Part shown: piece by piece, positions 16,314-26,515 of the stretch
Position numbering within the stretch: the stretch's first letter is position 1
How the letters are laid out: each line of letters opens with the position of its first letter
Source: Methanovulcanius yangii
Lineage (GTDB): Archaea > Halobacteriota > Methanomicrobia > Methanomicrobiales > Methanomicrobiaceae
DNA length: 64,000 nt
Direction of reading: 5' to 3'
NCBI RefSeq assembly: GCF_018687785.1
Contig: NZ_LTBL01000001.1
Span: 1,355,780-1,419,779, forward strand
The notes under the pieces: generated by a model
The model's input: the letters and a program-made list of their open reading frames with translations, nothing else
Told to the model about the DNA's origin: nothing
Databases searched by the model: none
Program-made: the position numbers and the translations under genes

Positions 16314-17900
16314 GTGACTTTCAAAGTTCTTGTCAGTGATGCACTGGCAGATGAAGGAGTAGATATCCTCCGGGAATACTGTGACGTAGATGTAAAGACC
16401 GGTCTTCCCGAAGAGGAACTGGTCGGCATCATCGGCGAATATGACGGCCTTTTGGTCAGAAGCGGGACCCAGGTGACGCCTGCGGTCATAGAAGCGGCGG
16501 ACAGACTCAAGTTCATCGGCCGTGCGGGTGCAGGGGTCGACAATATCAACCTCGAGGCGGCAACGAAGCGCGGCATCATCGTTGCAAACGCCCCCTCGGG
16601 AAACACCCTCGCAGCATGTGAACACACCCTTGCAATGATGATGTCCCTTGCCCGCAACATCCCGCAGGCGACGGCATCCGTCAAGGCGGGGGAATGGAAA
16701 CGGTCGAAGTTCATGGGTGTCGAACTCAATGAGAAGACCCTCGGTATCGTCGGATTTGGCAGGATCGGGCAGGAACTCGCCCAGCGTGCGAATGCCCTCA
16801 GGATGCGCTGCATCGCCTACGACCCGTATATCAATGCCGACCGCGCAAAACAGCTCGGCGTAGAGGTCTGCACCCTGGCCGAACTGTTTCCGCAGGCGGA
16901 TTTCATCACCGTCCACACGCCGCTCGTCAAGGAGACACGCCACATGATCAACAAGGACACCCTTGCAACCATGAAGGACGGCGTGCGGATCATCAACTGT
17001 GCCCGTGGCGGCATCATCGATGAAGATGCACTCTATGACGCAATCGTGGCCGGCAAGGTTGCAGGCGCCGCTCTCGATGTCTTCGAGGAGGAACCTCCCA
17101 AAGATGCGAAGATCGTCACTCTCGAGCAGGTCATCACCACGCCGCATCTCGGGGCAAGCACGGTCGAGGCCCAGCAGAATGTGGCGGTCTCGGTGGCAAA
17201 ACAGTGCATCGAGGTTCTGGAAGGCGGCTCTGCAAAGTTCGTCGTCAATGTCCCCATGGTCCCCCCCGACCAGAAGGAGCGTATCGAACCCTATGCGAAA
17301 CTTGCAGAGAAGATGGGCAAACTCCTGATGCAGCTGATCGAAGGCAGGATCTCAACCATCGAGATAGAATACGGCGGCAAGGCAGCCGAGTTCGGCCAGA
17401 GCACGAAATACATCACAAGGGTCGCCCTCAAGGGCCTGCTCGACCAGATCCTGCAGGGCGGCGTCAATATCGTCAATGCCGAGTTTGAGGCAACCTCCCG
17501 CGGCATCAAGGTCTCGGAATCCATTACGGAGGAGTCGAAGGGTTTCACGAATATCATGACCATCCGTGTCACGACGGACACCATGTCCGAGTCCGTTTCC
17601 GGCAACGTGTCCTCCGCCGACAAACTGCGCATCGTCGCCATCGGCGAGTACATGACCGATATGACACCCGGCGGCGATGTCGTCATCTCACGGCACCAGG
17701 ATGTGCCGGGGGTCATCGGCCAGTTCGCGACCATCATCGGCCGACACGGCGTAAACATTGCCGGGATGCAGGTCGGCCGCAACCAGCCGGGACAGCAGGC
17801 CATCATGGTTCTCAATGTGGACGCCCCGGTACCTCAGGAAGCGATGGACGAGATCCTCACCATCGAGGGCGTCTTCACCGCAAAATACGCGAGCATCTAA
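16314..17900 (+). CDS. serA: D-3-phosphoglycerate dehydrogenase
   Basis: The 528-residue protein is a long-form SerA. An N-terminal substrate domain and a Rossmann NAD domain (GIVGFGRIGQELAQR, about residue 143) are followed by the catalytic Arg, Glu and His positions in CARGGIID and TPHLGAST. An intervening ASB domain and a C-terminal ACT domain (GRHGVNIAGMQVGR) complete it. It oxidises 3-phosphoglycerate, the first step of serine synthesis. The GTG at 16314 has GGGG upstream. It is divergent from ppsA, so both 3-carbon metabolic genes could share control through the palindrome between them. Confidence 0.93.
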   Translation: MTFKVLVSDALADEGVDILREYCDVDVKTGLPEEELVGIIGEYDGLLVRSGTQVTPAVIEAADRLKFIGRAGAGVDNINLEAATKRGIIVANAPSGNTLAACEHTLAMMMSLARNIPQATASVKAGEWKRSKFMGVELNEKTLGIVGFGRIGQELAQRANALRMRCIAYDPYINADRAKQLGVEVCTLAELFPQADFITVHTPLVKETRHMINKDTLATMKDGVRIINCARGGIIDEDALYDAIVAGKVAGAALDVFEEEPPKDAKIVTLEQVITTPHLGASTVEAQQNVAVSVAKQCIEVLEGGSAKFVVNVPMVPPDQKERIEPYAKLAEKMGKLLMQLIEGRISTIEIEYGGKAAEFGQSTKYITRVALKGLLDQILQGGVNIVNAEFEATSRGIKVSESITEESKGFTNIMTIRVTTDTMSESVSGNVSSADKLRIVAIGEYMTDMTPGGDVVISRHQDVPGVIGQFATIIGRHGVNIAGMQVGRNQPGQQAIMVLNVDAPVPQEAMDEILTIEGVFTAKYASI

Positions 17901-17910
17901 AACGGTGCCC

Positions 17911-17926
17911 CATCCTTTTTTTTTAA
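17911..17926 (+). terminator. T-run terminator after serA
   Basis: A nine-T stretch at 17916-17924 begins 16 bases after the serA stop. Archaeal termination commonly uses such T-runs without a hairpin. Confidence 0.6.
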
Positions 17927-18061
17927 CTGCCGTCGACAGCAGCTGAATTCAATTATCCGGGCATCAGGGCTGACGTTATGAACCTCCCGTGAGGGCTCCA
18001 TTTTCGCGCGATCACTACCGTTTGAACGCCTCTTCCAGTGACCGCTAAATGCAAAACCAAC

Positions 18062-18072
18062 ACTATTTATAC
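18062..18072 (+). promoter_or_regulatory. TATA-box promoter of tRNA-Val
   Basis: CTATTTATACC lies about 40 bases before the mature 5' end of tRNA-Val, the position expected for a box A with a short 5' leader removed by RNase P. Confidence 0.55.
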
Positions 18073-18106
18073 CCCGAACACATATTCTATAGAGCACCAG
18101 TTTCTG

Positions 18107-18180
18107 GGGCTCGTGGTCTAGCAGGTTATGACGTCGCCCTGACATGGCGGAGGTCTTGAGTTCGAATCTCAACGAGCCCA
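18107..18180 (+). tRNA. tRNA-Val (GAC anticodon)
   Basis: The 74-base segment folds into a cloverleaf with acceptor stem GGGCTCG/CGAGCCC, D arm with AGCAGG, anticodon arm CGCC/GGCG enclosing loop CTGACAT (anticodon GAC), and a T arm with TTCGAAT. The discriminator is A, CCA is not encoded, and there is no intron. A T-rich stretch follows as terminator. Confidence 0.95.
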
Positions 18181-18316
18181 CTTTTCATATCTTTTCTCCT
18201 CCAGCCTCCCGGCTGCAATTTTCAATTCACCTTATGTCGTCCATCCGGTAATTCCCTCCCGAAATCACCATAACGGACAAAACCCAACACTGGATACGAA
18301 CGAGGGGAAACCAGCG

Positions 18317-19405
18317 ATGAACGTTCTTTTTGTTGTCTGCGGTGAAGGGCTCGGCCATACATCACGGTGCCTGCATACGGCACGCTATCTCGAAGCGCAC
18401 GGATTCACCTGCCATTTTGCCGCATATGACACCTCTTTCCGTTTTCTTCAGCGGCAGGGATGGCAACGCCTTCACCGGACGCCGCGGGAGGTGACGCTCG
18501 CCGGCAATAACGGATTTTTTACCCTCACCGGCACCCTCAACGACTCGAAGGGTGTACCGGTCAACATGTACCGATCATACCGGATGGTGCAGGACCTCAT
18601 CGACGCCGAGCATATCGACCTTGTCGTTGCCGATACCATGTATGCCGCCGTTGTTGCCGCCCGCCGGAAGGGGGTTCCAACGGTCTTTATCACAAACCAG
18701 AATACGTTCTGCACCCTTTCCGGAGAGAGCGCGGCAGCATGGAAGGCACTCGGACGAATGGTCAGTTCCTTCTTCTCCCTCCCCGATGCGATCGTGGTTC
18801 CCGACTTCGCACCGCCAGACACGATATCCGGCTACAACCTGACCATTCCCGACACCATGAACGGAAAGGTGCGGTTTGTGGGGCCGATGCTCGCCATCGA
18901 CCGCGCAGCCTACCCGGTCAGCAGCGACACCGTCTTTGCGAGCTTCGGGGGCGAACCGTTCAAGGTCCCCCTCTATCACCGGCTCGCAGACATCGCCCGG
19001 CGGCGGGAGGATCTCTCCTTCAGCGTCTTCTCCAATGCCGACGGACTCCCGCCCGCATCGAAAAACTTCACACCCTACGGCTTCGTCCCCGACCTCTACC
19101 CCCACCTTGCACGGGCGAAGGTCGCCATCCTCCACGGCGGTCTGACCAGCCTGCATGAGTCGCTCTTCTTCGGAAAACCCGTAGTCGTCGTTATCGACCC
19201 CCATCATCCGGAACAGGGGAACAATGCACGAAAGATCCAGGATATGGGCGCAGGGGTGATTGTGAGGGGCGATACGGCGACCGAAGATAACCTGGAAGCG
19301 GCCATCGATGCCGCAGCGGCCCTGCGGCCTCCGGGGGTGGCCCACCTCTTCGGGCACCAGGATGGGAGGACCGGAACCCTGCGTGTCATCGAGGAGATCC
19401 TGTAA
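18317..19405 (+). CDS. MurG-like family glycosyltransferase
   Basis: The 362-residue protein has a GT-B architecture. The N-terminus GEGLGHTSRC (residues 9-18) is the glycine-rich acceptor loop, SFGGEPFKVP lies in the linker, and ILHGGLTSLHESLFFGKP plus the DPHHPEQGNNA segment near the C-terminus form the nucleotide-sugar site. It resembles the MurG/UGT superfamily set found in methanogens, which transfer sugars to lipids or cell-surface acceptors. GAGGGG is nine bases upstream of the ATG. Its acceptor is unknown; the next gene encodes a secreted membrane-anchored protein that might be an envelope partner. Confidence 0.72.
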   Translation: MNVLFVVCGEGLGHTSRCLHTARYLEAHGFTCHFAAYDTSFRFLQRQGWQRLHRTPREVTLAGNNGFFTLTGTLNDSKGVPVNMYRSYRMVQDLIDAEHIDLVVADTMYAAVVAARRKGVPTVFITNQNTFCTLSGESAAAWKALGRMVSSFFSLPDAIVVPDFAPPDTISGYNLTIPDTMNGKVRFVGPMLAIDRAAYPVSSDTVFASFGGEPFKVPLYHRLADIARRREDLSFSVFSNADGLPPASKNFTPYGFVPDLYPHLARAKVAILHGGLTSLHESLFFGKPVVVVIDPHHPEQGNNARKIQDMGAGVIVRGDTATEDNLEAAIDAAAALRPPGVAHLFGHQDGRTGTLRVIEEIL

Positions 19406-19479
19406 ATACCTGCAGAAACCATTTTTCTTCAGAAATGTCCCCACCGGCGAAACGCCGGAAAACGGGAGAGTTGCATACA

Positions 19480-20163
19480 ATGGACAATGGCTGGAAGCTA
19501 CTTATCGGCATCATCCTGGTGACCGGGTGTATTATCGGCGCAATCATACTGGTGGCGGGGATGTTTTATCCCGCCGGGTTTGAGGCGACGGGCATCGTAA
19601 TCGAAAGCACCTATACCTATGATCTGACGATCACAAACGATCATGACCTCGACGGGCTCGAATTGATGGTGCCCCTGCCGTCGAGAAATGGCGATACACC
19701 GCTGGGCAATGCCATCGTCTCATCCGGGGAGGCGTTATACCCGGAGGGATGGGACGTCATCCTGGTCGGCGATAGCGGGGCGGCATTTCTGAAGGTTCGT
19801 GCGGATCACCTTCCGGCCGTCGCCGCCCCGTACCACCTGACAGCGACGGTTACGGCATCATCCCTCATCGACACACAGAACCCCCTCAATGACCCCTGGC
19901 AGATTTCGCCTGCTTCCGCGGTACAACAGGACAATATGGGCATTACATATTCTTCCACCGTCTACGCACGATTTGACGCCCCCGACGATGCCGTCACCTC
20001 GATTGTCACAACCTCCGCCGGAGAGAATTCATGGCGGTATCCTCTCGCAGGCGGCAATTCATTCACCAACCGGCTGGGAATCTCCCTCATCGGCCCGGCA
20101 TCCGGGTGGCATACGGCAGACGGCCTGATTACGGCAGGTCTCGGAAAGTACACCCTTCTCTAA
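19480..20163 (+). CDS. Membrane-anchored extracytoplasmic protein of unknown function
   Basis: The 227-residue protein has one N-terminal membrane helix (about residues 5-29) and a roughly 195-residue outer domain of mostly beta character. I do not recognise a family. The ATG at 19480 is preceded by GGGAG with suitable spacing. An in-frame ATG at 19435 would add an unlikely basic extension. It follows the glycosyltransferase by 74 bases on the same strand, so the two may be co-transcribed. Confidence 0.6.
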   Translation: MDNGWKLLIGIILVTGCIIGAIILVAGMFYPAGFEATGIVIESTYTYDLTITNDHDLDGLELMVPLPSRNGDTPLGNAIVSSGEALYPEGWDVILVGDSGAAFLKVRADHLPAVAAPYHLTATVTASSLIDTQNPLNDPWQISPASAVQQDNMGITYSSTVYARFDAPDDAVTSIVTTSAGENSWRYPLAGGNSFTNRLGISLIGPASGWHTADGLITAGLGKYTLL

Positions 20164-20188
20164 AGAGAGAAGAAAGAGAGAGCAGAGG

Positions 20189-20205
20189 CGCTCCCGGGAG
20201 GAGCG
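20189..20205 (+). terminator. Hairpin, probable terminator
   Basis: CGCTCC and GGAGCG form a six-pair stem around a five-base loop 25 bases after the preceding stop, followed by a modest T-rich stretch (CATTTTTC). This would separate the membrane protein gene from the AIM24 gene. Confidence 0.4.
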
Positions 20206-20260
20206 TTGATCCATTCATTTTTCATACAAAGTGCGCAATAGTTCAGACAGGTGAAACGAA

Positions 20261-20953
20261 ATGGAATACACGATCATCGGTGAAAATCTCCAGATGGTGA
20301 CCTGCACCCTTACCGCCGGCGAACACATCAATGCGGAGGCCGGTGCGATGGTGAACATGAGCGGGAACATGACCATGTCGACCGCTGCAAAGGGCGGCGT
20401 CTTCAAGGGCCTCAAGCGCATGGTCACCGGGGAGAGTTTCTTCATGACCGATTTCACTCCCGAAGGCGACGAAGGCTTCGTCTCATTTGCCGGAAACGTG
20501 CCGGGAAAGATCTTCACCGCACAGATAGGTGAGGGAGAATTCCTTGCGCAAAAGGATGCCTTCCTCTGTGCCGAGGAAGGCGTCGACCTCGATATAGCCT
20601 TTACCAAAAAACTACGTTCGGGCGTCTTCGGCGGTGAAGGGTTCATCCTCCAGCGTTATAGCGGGAAGGGCACCGCCTTTCTCCACTGCTGCGGCGATCT
20701 GATCACCATGACCCTTGCACCGGGCGAAACGGTCCGGGTCGAGACCGGTCTCGTCGTAGGCTTCGACGCCTCCGTCGACTACTCCATCGAATTTGCCGGG
20801 GGGGTAAAGACCGTCCTCTTCGGAGGGGAGGGGCTCTTTTTGACCACCCTCACCGGACCAGGAACAATCGTCCTCCAGTCGATGGACATTGCAAAACTGG
20901 CGGCATCCCTCATCCCCTATCTTCCCGTGCAGACCTCGGGAAACAACCGGTGA
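20261..20953 (+). CDS. TIGR00266/AIM24 family protein
   Basis: The 230-residue protein matches the AIM24 (TIGR00266, DUF124) family, a beta-helix-like fold. It has EAGAMVNMSGNM near the start, GGVFKGLKRMVTGESFFM, and the typical later FLHCCGDL and FGGEGLFLTTLTGPG. The function is unknown in prokaryotes; yeast Aim24 affects mitochondrial inner-membrane organisation. It has AGGTGAAAC before the ATG. It lies 11 bases upstream of the DUF2117 gene, and that gene overlaps nre, so the three form a likely operon. Confidence 0.85.
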   Translation: MEYTIIGENLQMVTCTLTAGEHINAEAGAMVNMSGNMTMSTAAKGGVFKGLKRMVTGESFFMTDFTPEGDEGFVSFAGNVPGKIFTAQIGEGEFLAQKDAFLCAEEGVDLDIAFTKKLRSGVFGGEGFILQRYSGKGTAFLHCCGDLITMTLAPGETVRVETGLVVGFDASVDYSIEFAGGVKTVLFGGEGLFLTTLTGPGTIVLQSMDIAKLAASLIPYLPVQTSGNNR

Positions 20954-20964
20954 CCTGACAGGAT

Positions 20965-22014
20965 ATGGATACCGCAGAGATCATGAACGGCACGATGGTC
21001 ATCCACGGACCGGAGGCCTTCGACAGCGGCGACGTCGCAAGGGCAGTGGAGCGTCTGCATCCGTCACGAATCATCGTCTCCGGCATCATGGGGCGAACCG
21101 CCGCCGAGGAATCCGGCATCCCCTGTGAATTCATCACCGTTCCACCGTCCCTGGTCCTTCGCCATCTTCCAAACACAGAGCGCCCGTACCTCCTCAACCA
21201 CGCGAAATCCTCCGAATCAGCCCGGGTATTCGGAAGTATCGTTGCCGGACGCACAGGGAGGGGACTCATCCAGGTGGAAGGCACCGACGGCACGGTAATT
21301 GCATGGGACGGGGCCGATCGGACCTATGCAGGCGAACTCGCAGCACGCATGGAATATGGGGCGGAGGCCGCTTCATCCTCCCCCCCTGACGCTGCCGGCC
21401 CCACCCGGACCATCCGGGGATGCATCCCCGGCGAACCGGTCTTTGTCAACGGGATCATCATAGGGACGGCGACCGCACCCTCCGCGGTGATTGGTGTCAG
21501 GGCAGGTGAGATCATTGCCATCGACGGCATCACCCTCAAGCCCCACGGGGTGGAGAAACTGATGCGTCAGGGCCTTCCCGACCTTGCAGCGGCATGGTGC
21601 AAATCAGGAGGAGTCCGTAACGCCGGGCCTGTGGCAACGGGTCGCTGCAGTAACCGCGGGATAATCACCGTCATCGACCATGCGGGATGCGATCTCTATG
21701 AGCATATCGGTGAGGAGACCTGCGGCGTTCTCGCCATCGGCGATGATACGACCGCAGTCTGCGGACACATCTGCGCCCACCGCGGCATACCCGTCTTCGG
21801 CGTGACGGACGGGGACGCCGACGGAATCATCAGCCCGTCCTACTGCACCGGGTCGGTGGTCGTCCATGTCATCTCCGGGCGGGATGATGACCTCGGCAGG
21901 GAGATTGCCGCGGGCATCCCGGATGGGCATCACATATGGGATGAATGGGTGCAGGACGTCATCGACCGGTTTGAAGGACAGGTCCGGGTGGTCCGCGATC
22001 TCAGGTGCGCATGA
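20965..22014 (+). CDS. DUF2117 domain-containing protein
   Basis: The 349-residue protein belongs to DUF2117, a family largely limited to methanogens. Visible features are the N-terminal IHGPEAFDSG and RIIVSGIMGRTAAEESG, a middle segment GVRAGEIIAIDGI, and a C-terminal half with several conserved Cys and Gly-Asp pairs (GDDTTAVCGHICAHRGIPV). The last part reads like a nucleotide or phosphate-binding alpha/beta fold. Function is unknown. It overlaps nre by 4 bases (ATGA), a tight link to DNA repair. Confidence 0.75.
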   Translation: MDTAEIMNGTMVIHGPEAFDSGDVARAVERLHPSRIIVSGIMGRTAAEESGIPCEFITVPPSLVLRHLPNTERPYLLNHAKSSESARVFGSIVAGRTGRGLIQVEGTDGTVIAWDGADRTYAGELAARMEYGAEAASSSPPDAAGPTRTIRGCIPGEPVFVNGIIIGTATAPSAVIGVRAGEIIAIDGITLKPHGVEKLMRQGLPDLAAAWCKSGGVRNAGPVATGRCSNRGIITVIDHAGCDLYEHIGEETCGVLAIGDDTTAVCGHICAHRGIPVFGVTDGDADGIISPSYCTGSVVVHVISGRDDDLGREIAAGIPDGHHIWDEWVQDVIDRFEGQVRVVRDLRCA

Positions 22015-23165
22015 AACGACTCTGCCCCGAATGCAAGGGACGCGGCATGTGCGGACTTCCCCGCTGCCCAATCACCTCCCGATTCTACGAATCCGTCCGG
22101 GTAAGGCAGTCGGATTCATACATGGGGGCATCGCCCTCGGTCTTCGTCGGCACCAGGGGGTACCCGCGCATGCAGGCGGGCCCTCTCCTCGTCGATGACC
22201 CGGATGCCCCGCCGTTATGGGTCCGTGAGGGGTATTCGATTGATGACATCGTGGGCATCCGGGCCCGGACCATTCGTGGTGCGGGGGAGACGGGGAGACA
22301 CCTCGACAGGGTGCAGGAGATCGCCCTTTCGGCAACACCCCTTGATGTGGAGGTGGCCTTCACCCGGCCGGTGTCATTCAACCTGACCTTTGACGGGACA
22401 CTGACACCGGTCGGCCTCCATGGCGAGATGACGCGGATGGATGTCCTGGAAAATGCCCGGACACCGCGACCGGTCGAACGGGCGGTCGCCGACACTGACC
22501 TGAAGGCAACCGATGCCGTGCGCACTCTCTATGCCGAGGGAGTCGATGTCTACCATATCACGCAGCTTCTCACTTCCGGTCTCCTCGGCGTCCGCCGAAA
22601 GGCAGTTCCGACGAGATGGGGCATCACTGCGGTGGACGACATGCTGGGCAACGGACTGAAGCAGACGACGGGCAAAAACCCTCCTCTCGAAGAGTACCGT
22701 GTCTTTTCCGGGACCATCTACGGCAATCAGATCGTCTGCATTCTTGCCCCCGGCGCCTGGAATTATGAAATGATCGAGATATGGGGAGAAGGGAGCCTCT
22801 GGGGAAGTGATGGCGACACAATCGTCGTGGACGGAGAACGGCGAAAGAAACAGGGGTATTCCCCCATTGCCGGTGCATATTATTCCGCCAGGCTCGCTGT
22901 CCTCGATTATCTTGACGGGATTGGCAGAACAGCCCGGGCCATTGTCATCAGGAACGTCTCCTCCGCATACTGGGCCCCCCTCGGCACGTGGGTCATTCGC
23001 GAGGCGGCACGCCTCTCGATGCAGTCGGACCCCCTCGTCTGTCCGTCCCTCCGCGAGGCGGCCGCCGCGGCATCGGCATGCCTTGGATCAACAAAATGGG
23101 AAGGATATTCAACCCTCATGCGCGAAATCGAGTCCCAAAGAACCCTCTTTGACTTCAACAAATGA
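22011..23165 (+). CDS. Nre family DNA repair protein with C-terminal PCNA-binding motif
   Basis: The 384-residue protein starts with a zinc-ribbon-like pattern, CPECKGRGMCGLPRCP (residues 5-20). It ends in QRTLFDF (residues 376-382), a textbook PIP box for binding the sliding clamp PCNA. These are the two hallmarks of archaeal NreA, which takes part in DNA damage response in Haloferax. The internal DDPDAPPLW and the long conserved mid region also fit. The ATG at 22011 follows CAGGTG; the GTG at 22005 would overlap more. It is coupled with the DUF2117 gene. Confidence 0.9.
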   Translation: MKRLCPECKGRGMCGLPRCPITSRFYESVRVRQSDSYMGASPSVFVGTRGYPRMQAGPLLVDDPDAPPLWVREGYSIDDIVGIRARTIRGAGETGRHLDRVQEIALSATPLDVEVAFTRPVSFNLTFDGTLTPVGLHGEMTRMDVLENARTPRPVERAVADTDLKATDAVRTLYAEGVDVYHITQLLTSGLLGVRRKAVPTRWGITAVDDMLGNGLKQTTGKNPPLEEYRVFSGTIYGNQIVCILAPGAWNYEMIEIWGEGSLWGSDGDTIVVDGERRKKQGYSPIAGAYYSARLAVLDYLDGIGRTARAIVIRNVSSAYWAPLGTWVIREAARLSMQSDPLVCPSLREAAAAASACLGSTKWEGYSTLMREIESQRTLFDFNK

Positions 23166-23167
23166 AG

Positions 23168-23178
23168 GGCATATATAT
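23168..23178 (+). promoter_or_regulatory. TATA-box promoter, probable leaderless transcript
   Basis: GCATATATATA just after the nre stop lies about 30 bases before the ATG at 23207. With no Shine-Dalgarno sequence there, transcription would start at or next to the start codon. Confidence 0.45.
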
Positions 23179-23206
23179 ATCCCACCGATATAACATCTTA
23201 ATTGAT

Positions 23207-23971
23207 ATGAAACGGAATCACCCAGCATTCCTGAGTGCACTGCTCTTCATTGCGATGATCCCGGGAGTTCAGGCACTGGATTCGTCCCACGTCTACAGTA
23301 CCCTGAGTCAGAACCAGTACCTGACAATCGCGGTTGCCGGTCTCGTTCTCTTCGCAATATTCATTGCGGTTCTTTATATGATAGGCTCCCGCCATGCGGT
23401 CAGGACAAAGATGAATCCCACCGTCCGGCCGATCTTCGGCATTCTTGCAGTCATGTATCTCCTGACCGGGACGCTCCTGCTCTTCATCGCAGGTATTGTT
23501 CTCATTGAGCCGTTTTCAGACACCGCGGCATTTGATGAAGTCGTCCTCAACTTCCAGTATTACTTCCCAAACATCGTCTTCGGTATCATCGCCACTGCTG
23601 CAGTCGGGCTCATTCTCTATCTCGCGGGCATCTATACCATCTTCATGATCAAGGACACCCCGGAGGTTAAGGATCTGCGAACCAAGGACTACCATATTCA
23701 GGAGACCGGGGACATCGATGAGAAGACAGCGATAAAGCAGCCATATTCGAATCTCAGCTATCGGGTGCTGTCCTGGGAGACGGGCGAACCGCTGGTGGAC
23801 GGGAAGGTCAATCTCGAGACCACCGGAGGTGTCCTTGTCATGGTCAAATATACGGATTTTCAGGGAGACGTTAATTTCGGGAAACTCAAAGGCACCAACG
23901 ATGACTATTACCCGTATGTGGACGGGGATAAGGACCGGCAGGATTACCGGGTCATTGCCACCATCACATAG
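23207..23971 (+). CDS. Membrane protein with C-terminal extracytoplasmic-type domain, unknown function
   Basis: The 254-residue protein has a signal-like N-terminus cleaved after PGVQA (about residue 23). Three membrane helices follow (about residues 37-57, 75-98 and 120-145), then a roughly 95-residue soluble tail rich in Asp, Tyr and Thr. The tail ([24 protein letters not shown]) reads like an Ig/carboxypeptidase-regulatory-type beta sandwich. I do not recognise a named family. I use the ATG at 23207, which suits both signal peptide and TATA placement; an ATG at 23162 would overlap nre. It converges on the ligase gene, overlapping by 8 bases. Confidence 0.6.
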   Translation: MKRNHPAFLSALLFIAMIPGVQALDSSHVYSTLSQNQYLTIAVAGLVLFAIFIAVLYMIGSRHAVRTKMNPTVRPIFGILAVMYLLTGTLLLFIAGIVLIEPFSDTAAFDEVVLNFQYYFPNIVFGIIATAAVGLILYLAGIYTIFMIKDTPEVKDLRTKDYHIQETGDIDEKTAIKQPYSNLSYRVLSWETGEPLVDGKVNLETTGGVLVMVKYTDFQGDVNFGKLKGTNDDYYPYVDGDKDRQDYRVIATIT

Positions 23972-25598
23972 ACGACTGCCGGGTAAACCGTTCCTGTATC
24001 AGGGCGAGGGATTCCACCTCGTCGACCCCTTTGTCATCCCGCATCCTGATAAACCGGGGGAATCGAAGCGCAAATCCCCCCTCATAATTCGGGCTTTTCT
24101 GTATCTCAGCATACCCCACTTCAAAGACCAGTTCCGGTTCAAAATAGACGGTCTTTCCTTCCGATGACACGACCTTGTCCTTCAGAAGTTCATAGACCTC
24201 GGCCAGCATTTCATCGGAAAAGCCCGTTGCGACCTTTGAGACGGGGATCAGTGTACCCTCATGGTTGCAGGCAAGGAGGAAGGAGCCGAAGAGTCTGGCC
24301 CGCCGCCCTTCACCCCACTCCGCGCCAATGACCGCAAGATCGATGGTATCGACGGCGGGTTTGATCTTTATCCAGTCTTTTCCACGGACACCCGGAGTAT
24401 ACTCCGACGTGGGCACCTTGATCATGATCCCCTCATGCCCTTCGTCGAGTGCCCCACGATAAAATGCCTCGATCTCCGCTTCGTCCCCACTGACAAGCTG
24501 AGGGGCGACGAAATCGCTCACCGCCTCTTCCAGACGTTTTCTCCGCTCCCCGAACGGGAGACCAATCAGGGTCTCCCCGTCGATCCATATCAGGTCAAAG
24601 ACGTTCGGTACGAGAGAGATCTCCTCGATATGCGAAGCAACGTCATGTTTTCTCCGGAAGCGGCGCAGGACATACTGGAACGGCAACGGCCGCCCGTCCT
24701 TCACGGCGATGACCTCGCCATCGAGAATCAGGTCGTGAGGAGTCGCCGCGGAAAGCATTTCAACCACATCCGGTATCGCACCCGTCACCTCCTCGAGTTT
24801 GCGGGAATACATCCTGCATTCCCCGCCCTTCTTATGGAACTGGAACCGCGTCCCGTCGTATTTGTATTCCGCGGCAAGGTAATCCGTCTCCTCCAGCATG
24901 GCGGCGATTGTCCCCTGTTTGGCAAGCATCATCTTCACCGGCCGGAAGAGCTCGACCCGGACCTCCGCAAGGGCCTCGTCTCCCTGCCGGGCAAGGACCC
25001 CCACTTCCCCGAGATCATTTGCTGCCTGGTAGGCGTGCTCGACCCGTTCCGATGAAACGCCAAAGGCGGCGGCCACTGCGTCCCTCATCGTGCCTTCGCC
25101 GATACCGATGCGGAGTTCCCCGAGCATCAGGCGGGCCAGGTAACGCCCCTCAAGTGGCGTTGCATTGGCAAAAAGGCGCCGCACCACCCTCAGTTTCTCC
25201 TTCTGCGAACGCGATCCCTCGATGCGGGCCAGCGTAGTGAAATCCTGATATACCTCTCCAAGGGTGAGCGGGGTCGTAAAAAACGACGTCTGCTCCTTTC
25301 GTGCGAGAAGGTGCTCCACCGCCCGGCCGGGATCGCCCCCTTTGTTTACCTCCCTGATAACCGCGGCACGGTCCTTTCCCGTCACATAGCCGACCGCATC
25401 ATAGACATGGTTCGGTCCGATGCCGATCTTCTCCTGGCTCCAGTCGGGAAAGATGCGCCCCATCAGGAAACGAATCAGGACGGAAAGATCGTGTTCATCC
25501 GCTGCCTCGAGGGCCTCCCTGACGATAGCAGTCATATCAATACGCCCGGGGACATCTTCCAGGCGGTTGCATATTGTGGCAAATTCTGAAAAATCCAT
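23964..25598 (-). CDS. lig: ATP-dependent DNA ligase
   Basis: The 544-residue protein has the three-domain architecture of archaeal DNA ligase I: an N-terminal DNA-binding domain, an adenylation domain with the KYDG motif (Lys246 forms the enzyme-AMP), and an OB domain ending in basic LRFPRFIR. It seals nicks, including those between Okazaki fragments. The length is usual for the family (about 550-600). I use the ATG at 25598. The MBL hydrolase gene ends four bases upstream on the same strand, so both are probably co-transcribed. Confidence 0.93.
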   Translation of the reverse strand: MDFSEFATICNRLEDVPGRIDMTAIVREALEAADEHDLSVLIRFLMGRIFPDWSQEKIGIGPNHVYDAVGYVTGKDRAAVIREVNKGGDPGRAVEHLLARKEQTSFFTTPLTLGEVYQDFTTLARIEGSRSQKEKLRVVRRLFANATPLEGRYLARLMLGELRIGIGEGTMRDAVAAAFGVSSERVEHAYQAANDLGEVGVLARQGDEALAEVRVELFRPVKMMLAKQGTIAAMLEETDYLAAEYKYDGTRFQFHKKGGECRMYSRKLEEVTGAIPDVVEMLSAATPHDLILDGEVIAVKDGRPLPFQYVLRRFRRKHDVASHIEEISLVPNVFDLIWIDGETLIGLPFGERRKRLEEAVSDFVAPQLVSGDEAEIEAFYRGALDEGHEGIMIKVPTSEYTPGVRGKDWIKIKPAVDTIDLAVIGAEWGEGRRARLFGSFLLACNHEGTLIPVSKVATGFSDEMLAEVYELLKDKVVSSEGKTVYFEPELVFEVGYAEIQKSPNYEGGFALRFPRFIRMRDDKGVDEVESLALIQERFTRQSSM

Positions 25599-25602
25599 GC
25601 TC

Positions 25603-26379
25603 TTATACCTCGAACGAATCGGAGATCGTATGCTGCCGGGCCACTCCGACGTCCAGGTTCCCGGCATAGAGGCCCACACCTTCATGAGCCGTGGCAAGGG
25701 CCTTTTCCGGGGTATTGTTCTCCTCGCTCAGGTGGGCAAGCACCACATGGCTAAGGCCGTCACAGAGTTCCCGCAGCACCGCCGCAGCAGCGGGGTTGGA
25801 GAGATGACCCCGCTCCCTATCGGCAATTCTCCGTTTCAGAAATGCGGGATACCGGCCTTCTGCAAGCATTAACGGGCAGTGATTGCTCTCGAGGATCACC
25901 GCATCGCACCGCTTCAGATACGAGAGCATGCCGGAGGTGACCATGCCGGTATCAGTGCAGACTCCCACGGTCACATCACCTTCACGGATGCAAAAGCCCG
26001 AGGGTTCTGCCGCATCATGGGATGTGCGAAATGCGGTCACGAAGAAGTCTCCGCACGCCACCTCCGCACCCGGGAGGACGGCATGCATCGACAATGCACC
26101 GGGTTTTTTCAAAGTCCCCCCGAGACCCCCGAGCGTCCCCTCCGTCCCGTAGACGGGCACGCCGCTTCCCCGGCAGAATACATCCGCCCCGCGGATATGA
26201 TCCGAATGTTCATGCGTCAGAAAGAGGCCTTCCACATCCCCTGCATCGGCACCGGCCTCCGCCATGCGGCGCCGGATCTCCCGGTTGGAGATGCCGGCAT
26301 CGACGAGGATGGTGCCGGACCCCCCCTCGACGCAGATACAGTTCCCCTTGCTTCCGCTCGCGAGGACCGTGATCTTCAT
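25603..26379 (-). CDS. MBL-fold metallohydrolase (YycJ/WalJ-like)
   Basis: The 258-residue protein is a metallo-beta-lactamase-fold enzyme. It starts [13 protein letters not shown] and shows the metal-binding [13 protein letters not shown] (HxHxDH), ESNHCPLML and LAHLSEENN segments of the YycJ/WalJ-like group. Family members are suspected phosphodiesterases or nucleases acting in DNA metabolism. A TATA-like CATATAAT stretch lies about 30 bases before the ATG. It is directly upstream of the DNA ligase gene, which fits a DNA-repair role, but the substrate is unproven. Confidence 0.82.
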   Translation of the reverse strand: MKITVLASGSKGNCICVEGGSGTILVDAGISNREIRRRMAEAGADAGDVEGLFLTHEHSDHIRGADVFCRGSGVPVYGTEGTLGGLGGTLKKPGALSMHAVLPGAEVACGDFFVTAFRTSHDAAEPSGFCIREGDVTVGVCTDTGMVTSGMLSYLKRCDAVILESNHCPLMLAEGRYPAFLKRRIADRERGHLSNPAAAAVLRELCDGLSHVVLAHLSEENNTPEKALATAHEGVGLYAGNLDVGVARQHTISDSFEV

Positions 26380-26515
26380 TGGTCAGTATGTTGTCGCCCG
26401 GACGGTATTATATGTCCCCATCCGGTCGTCCTTCGGGGTTGATTTATTCCATGGCGGTGGTTTTCATCTCACTGCCGTCTGCCATCAGGTCACCATTCCG
26501 GCGGTTGCGAACCGG

